A stretch of DNA of 64,000 bases from positions 1-64,000 of the forward strand of contig CANRNF010000004.1 of the NCBI GenBank assembly GCA_947631865.1, read 5' to 3'. Of the stretch, positions 48,706 to 57,930 are shown piece by piece (within the stretch, counting starts at the first letter, position 1; each line of letters opens with the position of its first letter). Origin of the DNA: an uncultured Oscillospiraceae bacterium (GTDB taxonomy: Bacteria; Bacillota; Clostridia; Oscillospirales; Oscillospiraceae). A program made the translations under genes and the position numbers. The notes beneath the pieces were generated by a model, which made no database searches, was not told the DNA's origin, and saw only the letters and a list, made by a program, of their open reading frames with translations.

Positions 48706-49600
48706 CTTTTAACTCCACCTTATATTTTTTCACCATTTTATCGGGGTGATAGCTGAGCTTGGACTGGCGCAGGCTGGGACGGCCCGTGTCGTCCTCCCGG
48801 TTGATCCAGCGGACCTGTGGGTGGACAGAGCGTATATAGCGGACGAACTCCCGGTTGATCATGGGATAGGCGCCGTCGATATCCGTGTCCGCCTTTTCAA
48901 AGTGTACGTCGAAGGTGTCCGGGGCGGCCAGCTCCCCGATGGAGAAGGCCGCGAGGGTGTTCCCTGTCCAGAGGACGCCGCCGTCCAGGCCGAGGGCCAT
49001 CCTGTATTCAAAGGCACGGCAGATGGCCCGGTGCTCATCCTCCACGCCGTCGGACTCGTCCTCGCCGCAGGAGGCCAGCCACTTGTCCAGCAGCGCCCGG
49101 CAGGCGGGGATGTCATCTTCTGTCAACGGGGCGAAGCGCCAGTCGTTTTCCTCCTCGAAGCGGTGGATGTGGTTGCGCTTGGAATGCAAGTGCTTCCCCG
49201 CGAGGGTGTCCAGCTTCTCCGCATCGTAGAGGTAGTCCCACAGGTCCCGCTCCTCCGTCACCAGGGCGCGGCCGCCGAAGAATTGCTCCACCAGGGGCAG
49301 GTGGTCCTCCGTCACGCCCCGCAGCACCAGGGGAAAGCCGTGCTCCGCGGCATAGGCGGCCATCTCGTCCAAAACGGGCGATATGTCCCCTGCGCCGATG
49401 GGCCAGGCGAAAAAGGGGGCGTCACCGTAGGTGAGCAGCGTCACCATGCGATCTCCCAGGCGGCCCACCTGCTGACGGTAGGTCTCGTCCCAGAGGAAGA
49501 TGTTGCCAAAGTTATAGTCCGCGCTGGGGGAGCCCTCCGCCAGCACGATGGGGTCCGCCCAGGCCTTGTCGTCCAGGGTCACAGGGTGCAGTTCAAGCAT
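48698..49600 (-). CDS. DUF2156 / phosphatidylglycerol lysyltransferase-domain protein
   Basis: A 300-residue soluble protein with two GNAT-like halves, as in the C-terminal domain of MprF. It contains YNFGNIFLWDETY, KLDTLAGKHLHSKRNHIHRFEEEN and AYPMINREFVRY. It has no membrane segments, so it is not a full MprF. Stand-alone members are common in clostridia and presumably transfer an aminoacyl or acyl group; the substrate is unknown. It overlaps both neighbours by 8 nt, indicating a tight operon. Confidence 0.8.
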   Translation of the reverse strand: MLELHPVTLDDKAWADPIVLAEGSPSADYNFGNIFLWDETYRQQVGRLGDRMVTLLTYGDAPFFAWPIGAGDISPVLDEMAAYAAEHGFPLVLRGVTEDHLPLVEQFFGGRALVTEERDLWDYLYDAEKLDTLAGKHLHSKRNHIHRFEEENDWRFAPLTEDDIPACRALLDKWLASCGEDESDGVEDEHRAICRAFEYRMALGLDGGVLWTGNTLAAFSIGELAAPDTFDVHFEKADTDIDGAYPMINREFVRYIRSVHPQVRWINREDDTGRPSLRQSKLSYHPDKMVKKYKVELKDV

Positions 49601-50198
49601 GAAGGTCTTTGATCTCCCGCTGCAAAGTTTTCAGGTCCACGAAGGTCTCCGGCCGCTTGGATGGGTCCCGGAGCAGGGCGGAGGGGTGGTAGATGGCCAT
49701 GGCCTTCCGGCCGTCCACGTCGAACCACTGGCCGTGTTCCCTGGTGATGCGGAAATCGGGTTTGATGAACGCCATGGCCGCGATGCGGCCCAGAAACACG
49801 AATATTTTCGGGTCTACCAGAGCGATCTGCCGGTGGAGCCAGCCGATGCAGGCGCTCTGCTCGTCGGGGAGCGGGTCCCGGTTCCGGGGCGGCCGGCATT
49901 TGACGATGTTGGCGATATAGACCTGAGTCCGGTCCAGGCCGATGATCTCCATCATCACGTCCAGCAGCTTGCCCGCCGGGCCCACGAAGGGCTCACCCTG
50001 CAGATCCTCCTGTTCGCCGGGGCCCTCGCCGATGAACATCACGTCAGCGTGCTCATTGCCCACGCCGAAGACCAGGTTCGTGCGGGTCCTGCCCAGCTCG
50101 CAGTTCATGCACCCGGCGCAGTCGCCTTTGAGCTTTTCCCAGGTGTCTGACGCGGGCGCGACGGGCTCCATCATGTCGTTTTCCAGTATCCAGTCCAT
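49593..50198 (-). CDS. Uracil-DNA glycosylase, family 4 (iron-sulfur type)
   Basis: A 201-residue protein with the family-4/5 architecture. The N-terminal cysteine pair [10 protein letters not shown] forms part of the [4Fe-4S] site, followed by [22 protein letters not shown], the [13 protein letters not shown] segment with further cluster ligands, and the C-terminal IYHPSALLR. It removes uracil from DNA. The ATG at 50198 comes one base after the stop of the ABC gene, so it is co-transcribed with the exporter; in frame it extends upstream only into that gene. Confidence 0.9.
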   Translation of the reverse strand: MDWILENDMMEPVAPASDTWEKLKGDCAGCMNCELGRTRTNLVFGVGNEHADVMFIGEGPGEQEDLQGEPFVGPAGKLLDVMMEIIGLDRTQVYIANIVKCRPPRNRDPLPDEQSACIGWLHRQIALVDPKIFVFLGRIAAMAFIKPDFRITREHGQWFDVDGRKAMAIYHPSALLRDPSKRPETFVDLKTLQREIKDLHA

Positions 50199-50199
50199 G

Positions 50200-52185
50200 T
50201 CAGTCCAACTCGCTCTGGCCGGTGTAGAGCATGTAGTACCGGCCCTCCTGGGCCAGCAGGTCCTCATGGCTGCCCCGCTCCACGATCTGGCCGTGCTCTA
50301 TGACCACGATGGCCTTAGCGTTGCGGACAGTGGAGAGGCGGTGGGCGATAACGAACACGGTCCGGCCCTCCATGAGGGCATCCATGCCCTTGTCGATGAG
50401 CTTTTCCGTGCGGGTATCGATGGAGCTGGTGGCCTCGTCCAGGATCATCACCGGGTGCCTGGCCACGGCTGTGCGGGCGATGGCGAGAAGCTGCCGCTGG
50501 CCCTGGGACAGGTTCTGGCCGTTGCCGGTGATCATGGTCTGGTACCCGTCCGGCAGGCGGGAGATGAACCCGTGGGCGTTGGCGGCTTTGGCCGCGGCGA
50601 TACACTCCTCGTCGGTGGCGTCCAGCTTGCCGTAGCGGATGTTGTCCATGACCGTGCCGGTGAAGAGATTGGTGTCCTGCAGGACGATGCCCAGGCTCCG
50701 GCGCAGGCCCGCCTTCTTGATATCCTTTACATCGATGCCGTCAAAGAGGATGCGGCCGCCGTCGATCTCATAAAAGCGGTTGATGAGGTTGGTGACGGTG
50801 GTCTTGCCAGCGCCGGTGGAGCCCACAAAGGCGATCTTCTGGCCCGGGTCCGCCCAGACGGTGAAGTCTTTGAGGACCGGCTTTCCCGGCACATAGGAGA
50901 AGTTCACGTTCTCCAGCCGGACGCCGCCCTTCACTTCACGGAACTCATAGGAGCCGTCAGCCTGGGGGATCTTCCAGGCCCAGAAGCCGGTGCGCTCGCC
51001 GTGGCCGGTCTCGGTGAGGGTCCCGTTGGCAGCCCGGTCCACGGTGACCAGAGTCACATTGCCCTCGTCCGGCTCCGGCTCGTGGTCGATGACCGCGAAG
51101 ATGCGCTCCGCGCCGGCGATGGCGGAGAATAGGTTGATGGCCTGGTTCGACATCATGTTGATGGGCATGGTCACCTGGCGGATGTAGTTCAAGTACACGC
51201 CCAGGGAGCCGATGGTGAAGGACCCGGCCAGGGTCATGAACCCGCCCAGCACGGCGGTGACCGCGTAGCACACGTTCATGACGGCGTTCATGGTGGGGAA
51301 GATGATGGAGCCCAGGAAGTTGGCGAAGATGGCGTTTTCCCGGTACTCGTCGTTCAGGTCCTCGAAGCCCTTCTTGGCTCTGTCCTCATAGTTGAAGGCC
51401 TTGACCACCTTGAGCCCGTCCAGCATCTCCTCGATGTAGCCGTTCAGCGCGCCCAGGGAGGACTGCTGCTTTTTGAAGAGGATGCGGGAGTACCGGCCCA
51501 CGCCCTTCACCAGCAGGAAGGAGAGGCCGATGGTGAGAAGGGTGATGAGGAACAGCTTCCAGCTCAGGCTGATCATCAGCGCCACGGTGCCCACGAAGGT
51601 GATGATGCCGGAGAGGAACTGGACGATGCCCTGTTCCAGACACATCTGCACGTTGTCCGCGTCGTTGGTGAACCGGCTCATGAGTTCGCCGTGGGTGTGC
51701 TCGTCAAAGAAGGTGATGGGAAGCTCCTGCAGCGCCGCGAACAGGTCCCGGCGCAGGGCGTTGGTGGCCCACTGGGCCAGGGTCATGCAGGTGCGGGAGG
51801 TGAAGTAGGTGGCCACGGCGCTGGCAAGATATATGCTGGCCAGGATGCCAAGCTGCCGCGCCAGGGCGGAGAAGTCCTTCTCCGGGCTGGTGATGAGGGG
51901 CACGATGTAGTCGTCGATGAGGGGACGCAGATAATAGCTGGCCGCGAGAGAACAGCCGGTGGAGATGAGCATCATCACCAGCACCAGGACGAACAGGGCC
52001 TTATTTTTTCCGGCGTAGCCCAGCACCCGCATAAGGGTGCCCTTGGCGTCTTTGGGCTTGCGGAAATCCCGGCCGCCGCCGGGGCCGCCGTGGAGGTTCT
52101 TATAGATCTTCTCGTCGTTCACATCCACGCTGTCCACGGCCAGGCGCGCTTTCAGCTGGGACCAAATGCTCTGTTTCTTAGCCAT
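50200..52185 (-). CDS. ABC-type multidrug exporter, catalytic-site Walker B subunit
   Basis: A 661-residue half-transporter. An N-terminal extension is followed by six transmembrane helices (about 55-350), an insertion of about 50 residues before the nucleotide domain, then Walker [10 protein letters not shown], a degenerate signature LSQGQ, Walker [12 protein letters not shown] with the catalytic glutamate, and AHRLST. It overlaps the partner gene by 8 nt. With the partner's DD Walker B, this makes one degenerate and one functional ATP site, as in BmrCD/EfrCD/TM287-288 heterodimers. Substrate unknown. Confidence 0.9.
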   Translation of the reverse strand: MAKKQSIWSQLKARLAVDSVDVNDEKIYKNLHGGPGGGRDFRKPKDAKGTLMRVLGYAGKNKALFVLVLVMMLISTGCSLAASYYLRPLIDDYIVPLITSPEKDFSALARQLGILASIYLASAVATYFTSRTCMTLAQWATNALRRDLFAALQELPITFFDEHTHGELMSRFTNDADNVQMCLEQGIVQFLSGIITFVGTVALMISLSWKLFLITLLTIGLSFLLVKGVGRYSRILFKKQQSSLGALNGYIEEMLDGLKVVKAFNYEDRAKKGFEDLNDEYRENAIFANFLGSIIFPTMNAVMNVCYAVTAVLGGFMTLAGSFTIGSLGVYLNYIRQVTMPINMMSNQAINLFSAIAGAERIFAVIDHEPEPDEGNVTLVTVDRAANGTLTETGHGERTGFWAWKIPQADGSYEFREVKGGVRLENVNFSYVPGKPVLKDFTVWADPGQKIAFVGSTGAGKTTVTNLINRFYEIDGGRILFDGIDVKDIKKAGLRRSLGIVLQDTNLFTGTVMDNIRYGKLDATDEECIAAAKAANAHGFISRLPDGYQTMITGNGQNLSQGQRQLLAIARTAVARHPVMILDEATSSIDTRTEKLIDKGMDALMEGRTVFVIAHRLSTVRNAKAIVVIEHGQIVERGSHEDLLAQEGRYYMLYTGQSELD

Positions 52186-53923
52186 TGGAAAGCGCCTCCT
52201 CTACCTGTGAAGTGTAGATATCCCGATAGATGGGACTGGAGCGCATGAGCTCGTCGTGGGTGCCCACACTCTCCACGCGGCCCTCGTCCAGGACCACGAT
52301 CTTGTCCGCACCCACCACGGAGGAGATGCGCTGGGCGATGATGAACACGGTTGTGTTGGCAAGCTCCCTATCAAAGCTCTCCCGGATGCGGCCCTCTGTG
52401 TCCGAGTCCACCGCGCTGGTGGAGTCGTCCAGGATGAGGATGGCCGGCTTTTTCAGCATGGCCCGGGCGATGCAGAGCCTCTGCTTCTGACCGCCGGAGA
52501 CGTTGGTGCCGCCCTGGAGGATCATGGTGTCCAGCCCCTCGGGCATCTGGGAGACGAAGTCCCAGGCCTGGGCGTTCTTGAGGGCTGTGATGATCTCCTC
52601 GTCCGTGGCGTTCTCGTCGCCCCAGGCGATGTTCTCCCGGATGGTGCCGGAGAAGAGGACATTGTTTTGCAGCACCATGCCGATGCCGTCCCGCAGGTCC
52701 TCTATCCGGTAGTCCCGCACGTCCGTGCCGTCCACCAGAACGGCCCCCTCGGTCACGTCGTAGAACCGGGGGATGAGGTTCACCAGGCTGGACTTGCCGG
52801 AGCCTGTGCCGCCCACGATGGCCACGGTCTGGCCAGGCTGGGCGGAGAAGGTGATGTTTTTCAGCACGTCCCCGCCGGTGCCGGCGTGGGAGTAGCGGAA
52901 GGAGACGTTTTGAAATTCCACGGAGCCATGGTCCTGGGCGATGGGGTGGGGCTTAGCCTCCGGCTTGTCCTGGATGTCCGGCTGGGCGTTCAGCACCTCC
53001 GCCACCCGCTTGCCGCAGGCCCGGGAGCGGGTGTACTGCATCAGGACCATGGAGAACATCATCACGCTCATCATGATCTGATTCAGGTAGCTGATGACCG
53101 CCAGAAGCTGGCCGGAGGCGATGGTGCCCCTGGCCACCATGCGGCCGCCGAACCAGTAGATGCACAGGGTCACCGCGTTCAGAACGATGGTGGCCAGGGG
53201 GCTCATGGCGATGATCACGCCCACGGCCCGCAGGTTCGACTTTGTGAGTTCGTCGTTGGCCTTTTTGAACTTTTCCTTTTCGTACCGCTGGCGGACGAAG
53301 GCCTTCACAACCCGTATGGCGATCAGGTTCTCCTGGATGTCCGCGTTCATGGCGTCCAGCTTCTGCTGGACCAGGATGAACAGTTTATCCACGAAGGTCA
53401 TCACCGTGATGACGCCCACGAACAGCACCGGCACCGCCACCATGTAGATGAGGGCCAGACGCCAGGAGTAGGTGATGACGATGGTCATGGCCACCAGCAG
53501 CTGGAAGGGGGCCTGGATGAAGGTGCGCAGCATCATCTGCACGGCGGTCTGAAGCTGGCGCACGTCGCTGGTGGTGCGGGTGATGAGACTGGCCGTGGAG
53601 AACTTGTCGATATCGGCGAAGGAGAACTCCTGGATATGCCGGTACATGGCCTGGCGCAGATTGGAGCCGAAACCGTTGGCGGCCCGGGAGGCGTTCCATG
53701 TGCTGATAAAGCCCGCCGTGACGCTCACCAGGGCCAGGGCCGTCATCAGAAGGCCGCAGACGATGATATAGCTTTTGTCCCCCGTCGCCACACCCACATC
53801 CACGATGTTGGACATGAGCGTGGGCAGCGCTAAGGTCACCACTGTCTCCAGAAGCACGAATATGGGCGTCAGGATCAGCGAGTTTTTGTATTTTCCCCAA
53901 TATCCTGTCAGGATCTGTCGCAT
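52178..53923 (-). CDS. ABC-type multidrug exporter, degenerate-site Walker B subunit
   Basis: A 581-residue half-transporter with six transmembrane helices and a nucleotide domain: Walker A GGTGSGKSS, canonical signature VSGGQKQRL, and Walker B LILDDSTSAVD, where aspartate replaces the catalytic glutamate. This is the degenerate partner in a heterodimeric exporter. The ATG at 53923 is used because upstream in-frame ATGs fall inside the promoter; GGAGCCC precedes it at a rather long spacing. Confidence 0.88.
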   Translation of the reverse strand: MRQILTGYWGKYKNSLILTPIFVLLETVVTLALPTLMSNIVDVGVATGDKSYIIVCGLLMTALALVSVTAGFISTWNASRAANGFGSNLRQAMYRHIQEFSFADIDKFSTASLITRTTSDVRQLQTAVQMMLRTFIQAPFQLLVAMTIVITYSWRLALIYMVAVPVLFVGVITVMTFVDKLFILVQQKLDAMNADIQENLIAIRVVKAFVRQRYEKEKFKKANDELTKSNLRAVGVIIAMSPLATIVLNAVTLCIYWFGGRMVARGTIASGQLLAVISYLNQIMMSVMMFSMVLMQYTRSRACGKRVAEVLNAQPDIQDKPEAKPHPIAQDHGSVEFQNVSFRYSHAGTGGDVLKNITFSAQPGQTVAIVGGTGSGKSSLVNLIPRFYDVTEGAVLVDGTDVRDYRIEDLRDGIGMVLQNNVLFSGTIRENIAWGDENATDEEIITALKNAQAWDFVSQMPEGLDTMILQGGTNVSGGQKQRLCIARAMLKKPAILILDDSTSAVDSDTEGRIRESFDRELANTTVFIIAQRISSVVGADKIVVLDEGRVESVGTHDELMRSSPIYRDIYTSQVEEALSNG

Positions 53924-53982
53924 CCGGTCAAAGGGCTCCTTTCCATAGATACATAAGATACATATACTAAATAAGCTAAAAT

Positions 53983-54019
53983 ATGTTATCAGACCTGACA
54001 TCCAATGTCAACATGTTGA
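53983..54019 (-). promoter_or_regulatory. Promoter of the ABC exporter operon with an overlapping palindrome
   Basis: On the minus strand TTGACA (54006-54011), 17 nt, TAACAT (53983-53988). The perfect palindrome TCAACATGTTGA (54008-54019) covers the -35, a typical repressor position (MarR-like regulators use such sites). No regulator gene is adjacent. Confidence 0.7.
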
Positions 54020-54045
54020 TGTGAACAGAGTGTAAAAACTGAAAA

Positions 54046-54075
54046 GGCATATCGGCCGGGACAGGCTAATAGACT
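54046..54075 (+). promoter_or_regulatory. Predicted sigma-E promoter of the spoIIIA operon
   Basis: GGCATATC (54046-54053) matches 7 of 8 of the sigma-E -35 consensus and AATAGACT (54068-54075) 6 of 8 of the -10. The spacer is 14 nt. The start codon of spoIIIAA is 22 nt further on. Sigma-E control of spoIIIA is established in Bacillus. Confidence 0.7.
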
Positions 54076-54096
54076 TGTCCTGAGGAGGCGGGGAGC

Positions 54097-54975
54097 ATGG
54101 ATGGATTCACTGCGGCGGCGGCGCTGCTGCCGGCGGCGCTGCGCCGGGCGGCGCTGGCGCTTTCCCGGGAGGACAGGGACCGGTGCGAGGAGTTCCGGCT
54201 CCGCCGGGGCCGGGAGATGACTATCCTCCTGGCAGGCCGGGAGTATGGTCTGGGCGGCGGCCAGGTGGGAGAGAGCGTGCTGCGCGCCGTCCTGGAGGCC
54301 GCCACCGGTTCCAGTCTCCACGCTGCGGGTGAGCAGATCAGAAGAGGATTCATTTCCGCACCCGGCGGCGTGCGGGTGGGGCTTTGCGGCACGGCGGTGA
54401 CAGACGGGACGGGCATGACCGGCCTGCGGGAGGTATCCTCCCTGGCCATCCGGGTGCCCCGGGCCGTGCCCGGCTGCGCCGACGGCATATGGGAGGCCCT
54501 TACCGCCGGAGGCGTCCGCTCCACGCTCATATCCTCGCCGCCGGGCGGGGGAAAGACCACGCTTCTGCGGGAACTCATTCGCCGCTTGTCCTGGAGCGGT
54601 TACCGGGTGGCGGTGGCCGACGAGCGGGGCGAGATCGCAGGAGCCTGGAACGGGGAAAGCGCCTTCGACCTGGGACCGGGCACGGACGTGTTGACCGGCG
54701 CGCCCAAGGGGCAGGCCGCGGCGCTGCTCCTGCGGGCCATGAATCCTCAGGTGCTGGCCATGGACGAGGCGGCGGAGCGGTCGGAGATCCAGGCGCTTCT
54801 GCGGGCGGCGGGCTCCGGTGTCATTCTGCTTGCCACCATGCACGGCGGCCGGGGCCTACGGGACGGGGCGCTTTGCCGGGAGCTTCTGGAGGCGGGCGTG
54901 TTCCGCCGACGGGTATGGGTGGAGCTGCGGGGCGGCCGTCGGGCCTACACTGTGGAGCGGGTGCCATGCGCCTAG
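54097..54975 (+). CDS. spoIIIAA: Stage III sporulation protein AA (secretion-type ATPase)
   Basis: A 292-residue RecA-like ATPase related to type II/IV secretion ATPases. Walker A SSPPGGGKTTLLREL is near 150. Downstream are VADERGEIAG and VLAMDEAAERSEIQALL (Walker B), with ILLATMHG. It would power or assemble the mother-cell side of the SpoIIIA-SpoIIQ channel. GAGGAGGCGGGG precedes the ATG. First gene of an eight-gene operon with short overlaps throughout. Confidence 0.95.
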   Translation: MDGFTAAAALLPAALRRAALALSREDRDRCEEFRLRRGREMTILLAGREYGLGGGQVGESVLRAVLEAATGSSLHAAGEQIRRGFISAPGGVRVGLCGTAVTDGTGMTGLREVSSLAIRVPRAVPGCADGIWEALTAGGVRSTLISSPPGGGKTTLLRELIRRLSWSGYRVAVADERGEIAGAWNGESAFDLGPGTDVLTGAPKGQAAALLLRAMNPQVLAMDEAAERSEIQALLRAAGSGVILLATMHGGRGLRDGALCRELLEAGVFRRRVWVELRGGRRAYTVERVPCA

Positions 54976-55463
54976 CCGGGGCGGCGCTGCTCACGGCGGC
55001 GGGGATGCTGGCGGGGCTCCTGCAGGAAGAGCGTCTGCGGGACCGGGCGGAGCGGCGGGAGTCGCTGTGCCGGGTGCTGGATATGATGGAATTCGAGCTG
55101 GAGCGATTCCGCACGCCTCTGCCGGCGCTCTTTGAGAAGCTCTCGGAGCAGATGGACGGGGACGCCGGCGCTTTTTGTGAGAAAGTGGCCGAGGGCCTGC
55201 GAAAACGGCAGGAGCGGGACATGGCAGGGATATGGCGGAGCGCGCTCCAGACATTGCCTGCTTCGGAGCGGAAGCTTCTGGCGTCCCTGGGCGGGGTGCT
55301 GGGCAGGTATGGGGCGGAGGAGCAGTTGCGGGCGCTGGCGGCCTGTGCCCGGGACATGGAGCGGGCACGGGACGAGGCCCGGGAGGAGGCGCGCCGGAAG
55401 GGGCGTCTCTGGGTGGGCCTGTCGACCGCGGGCGCGGCGGCGGCAGCGGTCCTGCTCCTGTGA
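54966..55463 (+). CDS. spoIIIAB: Stage III sporulation protein AB
   Basis: A 165-residue protein with an N-terminal hydrophobic helix, a helical cytoplasmic or intermembrane body (SLCRVLDMMEFELERFRTPLPALFEKL; ASLGGVLGRYGAEEQ), and a C-terminal hydrophobic segment. It resembles the type II secretion GspF fold. The ATG lies inside the end of spoIIIAA, overlapping by 10 nt. Length is normal. Confidence 0.92.
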   Translation: MRLAGAALLTAAGMLAGLLQEERLRDRAERRESLCRVLDMMEFELERFRTPLPALFEKLSEQMDGDAGAFCEKVAEGLRKRQERDMAGIWRSALQTLPASERKLLASLGGVLGRYGAEEQLRALAACARDMERARDEAREEARRKGRLWVGLSTAGAAAAAVLLL

Positions 55464-55478
55464 CGAAGGATGAAGGAT

Positions 55479-55673
55479 ATGGATGTAGATCTGATCTTCA
55501 AGATAGCGGCGGTGGGATTGCTGGTGGCGGTGCTCAATCTGCTGCTGACCCGTTCAGGGCGGGACGAGCAGGCCCTGATGACCACCATCGCGGGGCTCAT
55601 CGTCGTGCTGTTCATGCTGATCCAGCGCATTGCGGAGCTCTTTGACCTCATCCGCACCCTCTTTGAGCTATGA
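55479..55673 (+). CDS. spoIIIAC: Stage III sporulation protein AC
   Basis: A 64-residue membrane protein with two transmembrane helices (DLIFKIAAVGLLVAVLNLLL and MTTIAGLIVVLFMLIQRI). I prefer the ATG at 55479 because AAGGA lies 8 nt upstream and the length equals the family norm; an ATG at 55470 adds three residues. It overlaps spoIIIAD by 4 nt. Confidence 0.92.
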   Translation: MDVDLIFKIAAVGLLVAVLNLLLTRSGRDEQALMTTIAGLIVVLFMLIQRIAELFDLIRTLFEL

Positions 55674-56056
55674 CGCTGCTGATGAAGGCCGCCGCCCTGG
55701 GGCTCACAGGGACGGTGACGGCGCTGCTGCTGAAAAAGAACGCCCCGGAGCTGGGGCTGTGCCTCAGCATCGCGGTGAGCCTCGCGGCGGCGGGCATTGC
55801 TGTGGAGCTTTTTTCGGAGCTGCGGGAGATCGTGATCCTGGCCCGGGATCAGACGGGGCTGAGCCCCGCCGTGGTGGGGCCGGTGCTGAAATGCGTGGGG
55901 ATAGGGGCGGTGACCCGCCTCGCGGCGGACCTCTGCAAGGACGCGGGACAGGGGGCGATCGCCTCGGCGGTAGAGCTGTGCGGCGCGGCCTGCGCCATGG
56001 GGGCGGCCCTGCCGCTCATCCGGTCGCTTCTGCTGATGATAAACGAACTGACATGA
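55670..56056 (+). CDS. spoIIIAD: Stage III sporulation protein AD
   Basis: A 128-residue membrane protein with three to four helices, related to SpoIIIAC in its first half (LELFSELREIVILA-like region followed by VGPVLKCVGIGAVTRLAADLCKDAG). It is part of the membrane core of the feeding-tube complex. The ATGA start overlaps spoIIIAC and the end overlaps spoIIIAE. Confidence 0.93.
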   Translation: MTLLMKAAALGLTGTVTALLLKKNAPELGLCLSIAVSLAAAGIAVELFSELREIVILARDQTGLSPAVVGPVLKCVGIGAVTRLAADLCKDAGQGAIASAVELCGAACAMGAALPLIRSLLLMINELT

Positions 56057-57117
56057 AGGTTTTGACGGTCATTCTCATATTTCTCCTCCTGGCGCCCATA
56101 CCCGCCTTTGCGGCGGATGCGGGAGCGGTGGAGGAAGCTCTGCCGCCCTCGGCCCGGGAGATCCTGGGGGACGTCACGGTGAACGACGCGGCTGGCAGCG
56201 GCCTGTGGCATAAGATAGGCGATTGGGTCTTGGATGCCCTGGGCGGCCGGTTCCGAGCGGCTGCCCGCAGCGCGGCAGTGGCGCTGGCGGTGGCGCTCTT
56301 ATGCTCTGTGGCGGCGACCCTCTCCGATGACGGGAAGACGCCGGAATACGTTCTCCTGGGCGGGGCGCTGGCCATCATGGCTGTGTGCGCGGGAGACATG
56401 CGCTCCTTCCTGGGTCAGGCGGAGACGGCGCTTTTCGAGCTTTCCGACTTCTCCAAGGCGCTGCTGCCAGCCATCGCCGCCGGGGCTGCCGCGGGAGGGA
56501 GGGCTGCTTCCGCCGCGGCCAAATACGCTGCCTCGGCGCTGTTCATGGACGTGCTCATGACGGTGGGTATCAAGTTCGTCCTGCCCATGATCTGCGCCTA
56601 TGCCGCGGCCTGTGCCGCCCAAGCGGCGCTGCCCTCCGGGGCGCTGGGGGGACCGGTGAAGCTCATCGGCTGGTCCTGCTCCACGCTTTTAGCGGCGCTG
56701 ACCACCGTGTTCACCCTGACACTGACGGTGACGGGCGTGGTGTCCGGCTCCGCCGATAAGATAGCTGGCAGCGTGGTCAAGAGCGCCATATCCGCCGCTC
56801 TGCCGGTGGTGGGTTCCATCCTGGCGGACGCGGCGGACACCTATCTCGCCGGGGCGGCGCTGGTCCGGGGCGCGGTAGGTGTGTTCGGCCTGGCCGTCGT
56901 GGCGGGCGTGTGCGCGGGACCGCTGCTGAGCCTGGGGCTGCACTATGTTCTCTACAAGGCGGCCGCCTGCGTGGCGGAGCCCTTCGCGGAGGGAAGGCTT
57001 GCCGCCCTCCTGGGCCACATCGGCACGGCCTACGGTATGGCGCTGGGGCTGGTGGGCACGGCGGGGACCATGCTCTTCATCTCCGTGGTGATCGGGGCGG
57101 AGGTGATAGGTCCGTGA
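56053..57117 (+). CDS. spoIIIAE: Stage III sporulation protein AE
   Basis: A 354-residue polytopic protein with a signal-like N-terminus (MKVLTVILIFLLLAPIPAFA), then seven or so hydrophobic segments and the family sequence TGVVSGSADKIAGSVVKSAIS and VPVVG-like SAALPVVGSILADAADTYL. It is the largest membrane component of the SpoIIIA complex and resembles transport proteins. The stop overlaps the GTG of spoIIIAF. Confidence 0.94.
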   Translation: MKVLTVILIFLLLAPIPAFAADAGAVEEALPPSAREILGDVTVNDAAGSGLWHKIGDWVLDALGGRFRAAARSAAVALAVALLCSVAATLSDDGKTPEYVLLGGALAIMAVCAGDMRSFLGQAETALFELSDFSKALLPAIAAGAAAGGRAASAAAKYAASALFMDVLMTVGIKFVLPMICAYAAACAAQAALPSGALGGPVKLIGWSCSTLLAALTTVFTLTLTVTGVVSGSADKIAGSVVKSAISAALPVVGSILADAADTYLAGAALVRGAVGVFGLAVVAGVCAGPLLSLGLHYVLYKAAACVAEPFAEGRLAALLGHIGTAYGMALGLVGTAGTMLFISVVIGAEVIGP

Positions 57118-57584
57118 GACAGTGGATCGCGGGGGTGACCGCCGCGTCGGTGCTGGCGGCCATGGCTATGGCCCTGACGCCCAAGGGGTCGGTCAAGCAG
57201 GTGACGCGGCTGGTGTGCGGGCTCATGTGCGCTCTGGCGGTGGCGGCGCCGGTGGTGAAGCTGGACCTTGGGAGCCTCTCAGCGGGCATCGCCAAATATG
57301 AGCAGCGGGCCCGGGAGATCACGTCCCAGGCCGAAGAGGAGGAGAAAATGCTGGATAGGACATACATAGAGGACCGATGCCGGGCATATATTCTGAGCAA
57401 AGCGGCGAGCCTTGGCGGCGCAGTTAAGGACGCCGCGGTCACCGCCCGGTGGGACAACGAGGACACGGTCTGGTATCCCTGGACGGTAGTGGTCAGCGGC
57501 GGCTATGACAGAGCCCTGGCCGCGGCCATCGAGGGGGAGCTGGGCATCCCGGCGGACCGGCAGGAGTGGCTGACCGATGGATGA
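57114..57584 (+). CDS. spoIIIAF: Stage III sporulation protein AF
   Basis: A 156-residue protein with a GTG start overlapping the spoIIIAE stop. Two transmembrane helices fill the first 50 residues, followed by a coiled region and a C-terminal soluble RBM-like ring-building domain (AYILSKAASLGGAVKDAAVT, WTVVVSGGYDRALAAAIEGELGI). In Bacillus SpoIIIAF forms part of the channel ring stack. Confidence 0.9.
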   Translation: MRQWIAGVTAASVLAAMAMALTPKGSVKQVTRLVCGLMCALAVAAPVVKLDLGSLSAGIAKYEQRAREITSQAEEEEKMLDRTYIEDRCRAYILSKAASLGGAVKDAAVTARWDNEDTVWYPWTVVVSGGYDRALAAAIEGELGIPADRQEWLTDG

Positions 57585-57930
57585 GGAGAAAAAGTCCCTT
57601 GCGGCTGTCCTGGGGCGATACAGGTATGTGCTGCTGGTAGCGGCGGTGGGCCTGGCGCTGCTCCTCTGGCCCACGGGCGGGAACGGCCGGGAGGAGTCGC
57701 CCGCGGAGGCGACGGAGGAGGCGAGGCTGGAGGCCCTGCTGTCGAATATGGAAGGGGTGGGGCGGACACAGGTACTGCTTTCCGACCGGGGCGCCGCCGT
57801 GGTGTGCCAGGGGGCGGACAACGCCTCCGTCCGGCTGGCCGTGACCGACGCCATCCGGTGCTATACCGGGCTGGGCGCGGACGAGATCGTCATATTCAAA
57901 TCAATCAATAGCTGGAGGGAAGGACATTGA
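57577..57930 (+). CDS. spoIIIAG: Stage III sporulation protein AG, compact form
   Basis: A 117-residue protein with one transmembrane helix (about 17-33) and a single RBM domain: LEALLSNMEGVGRTQVLL, GAAVVCQGADNASVRLAVTDAI and GADEIVIFKS. Bacillus SpoIIIAG is about 229 residues and carries a long insert between these strands that builds the beta-triangle part of its 30-subunit ring. Here the strands are joined by about five residues, so that insert is missing. It overlaps both neighbours by a few nt. Confidence 0.9.
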   Translation: MDEEKKSLAAVLGRYRYVLLVAAVGLALLLWPTGGNGREESPAEATEEARLEALLSNMEGVGRTQVLLSDRGAAVVCQGADNASVRLAVTDAIRCYTGLGADEIVIFKSINSWREGH

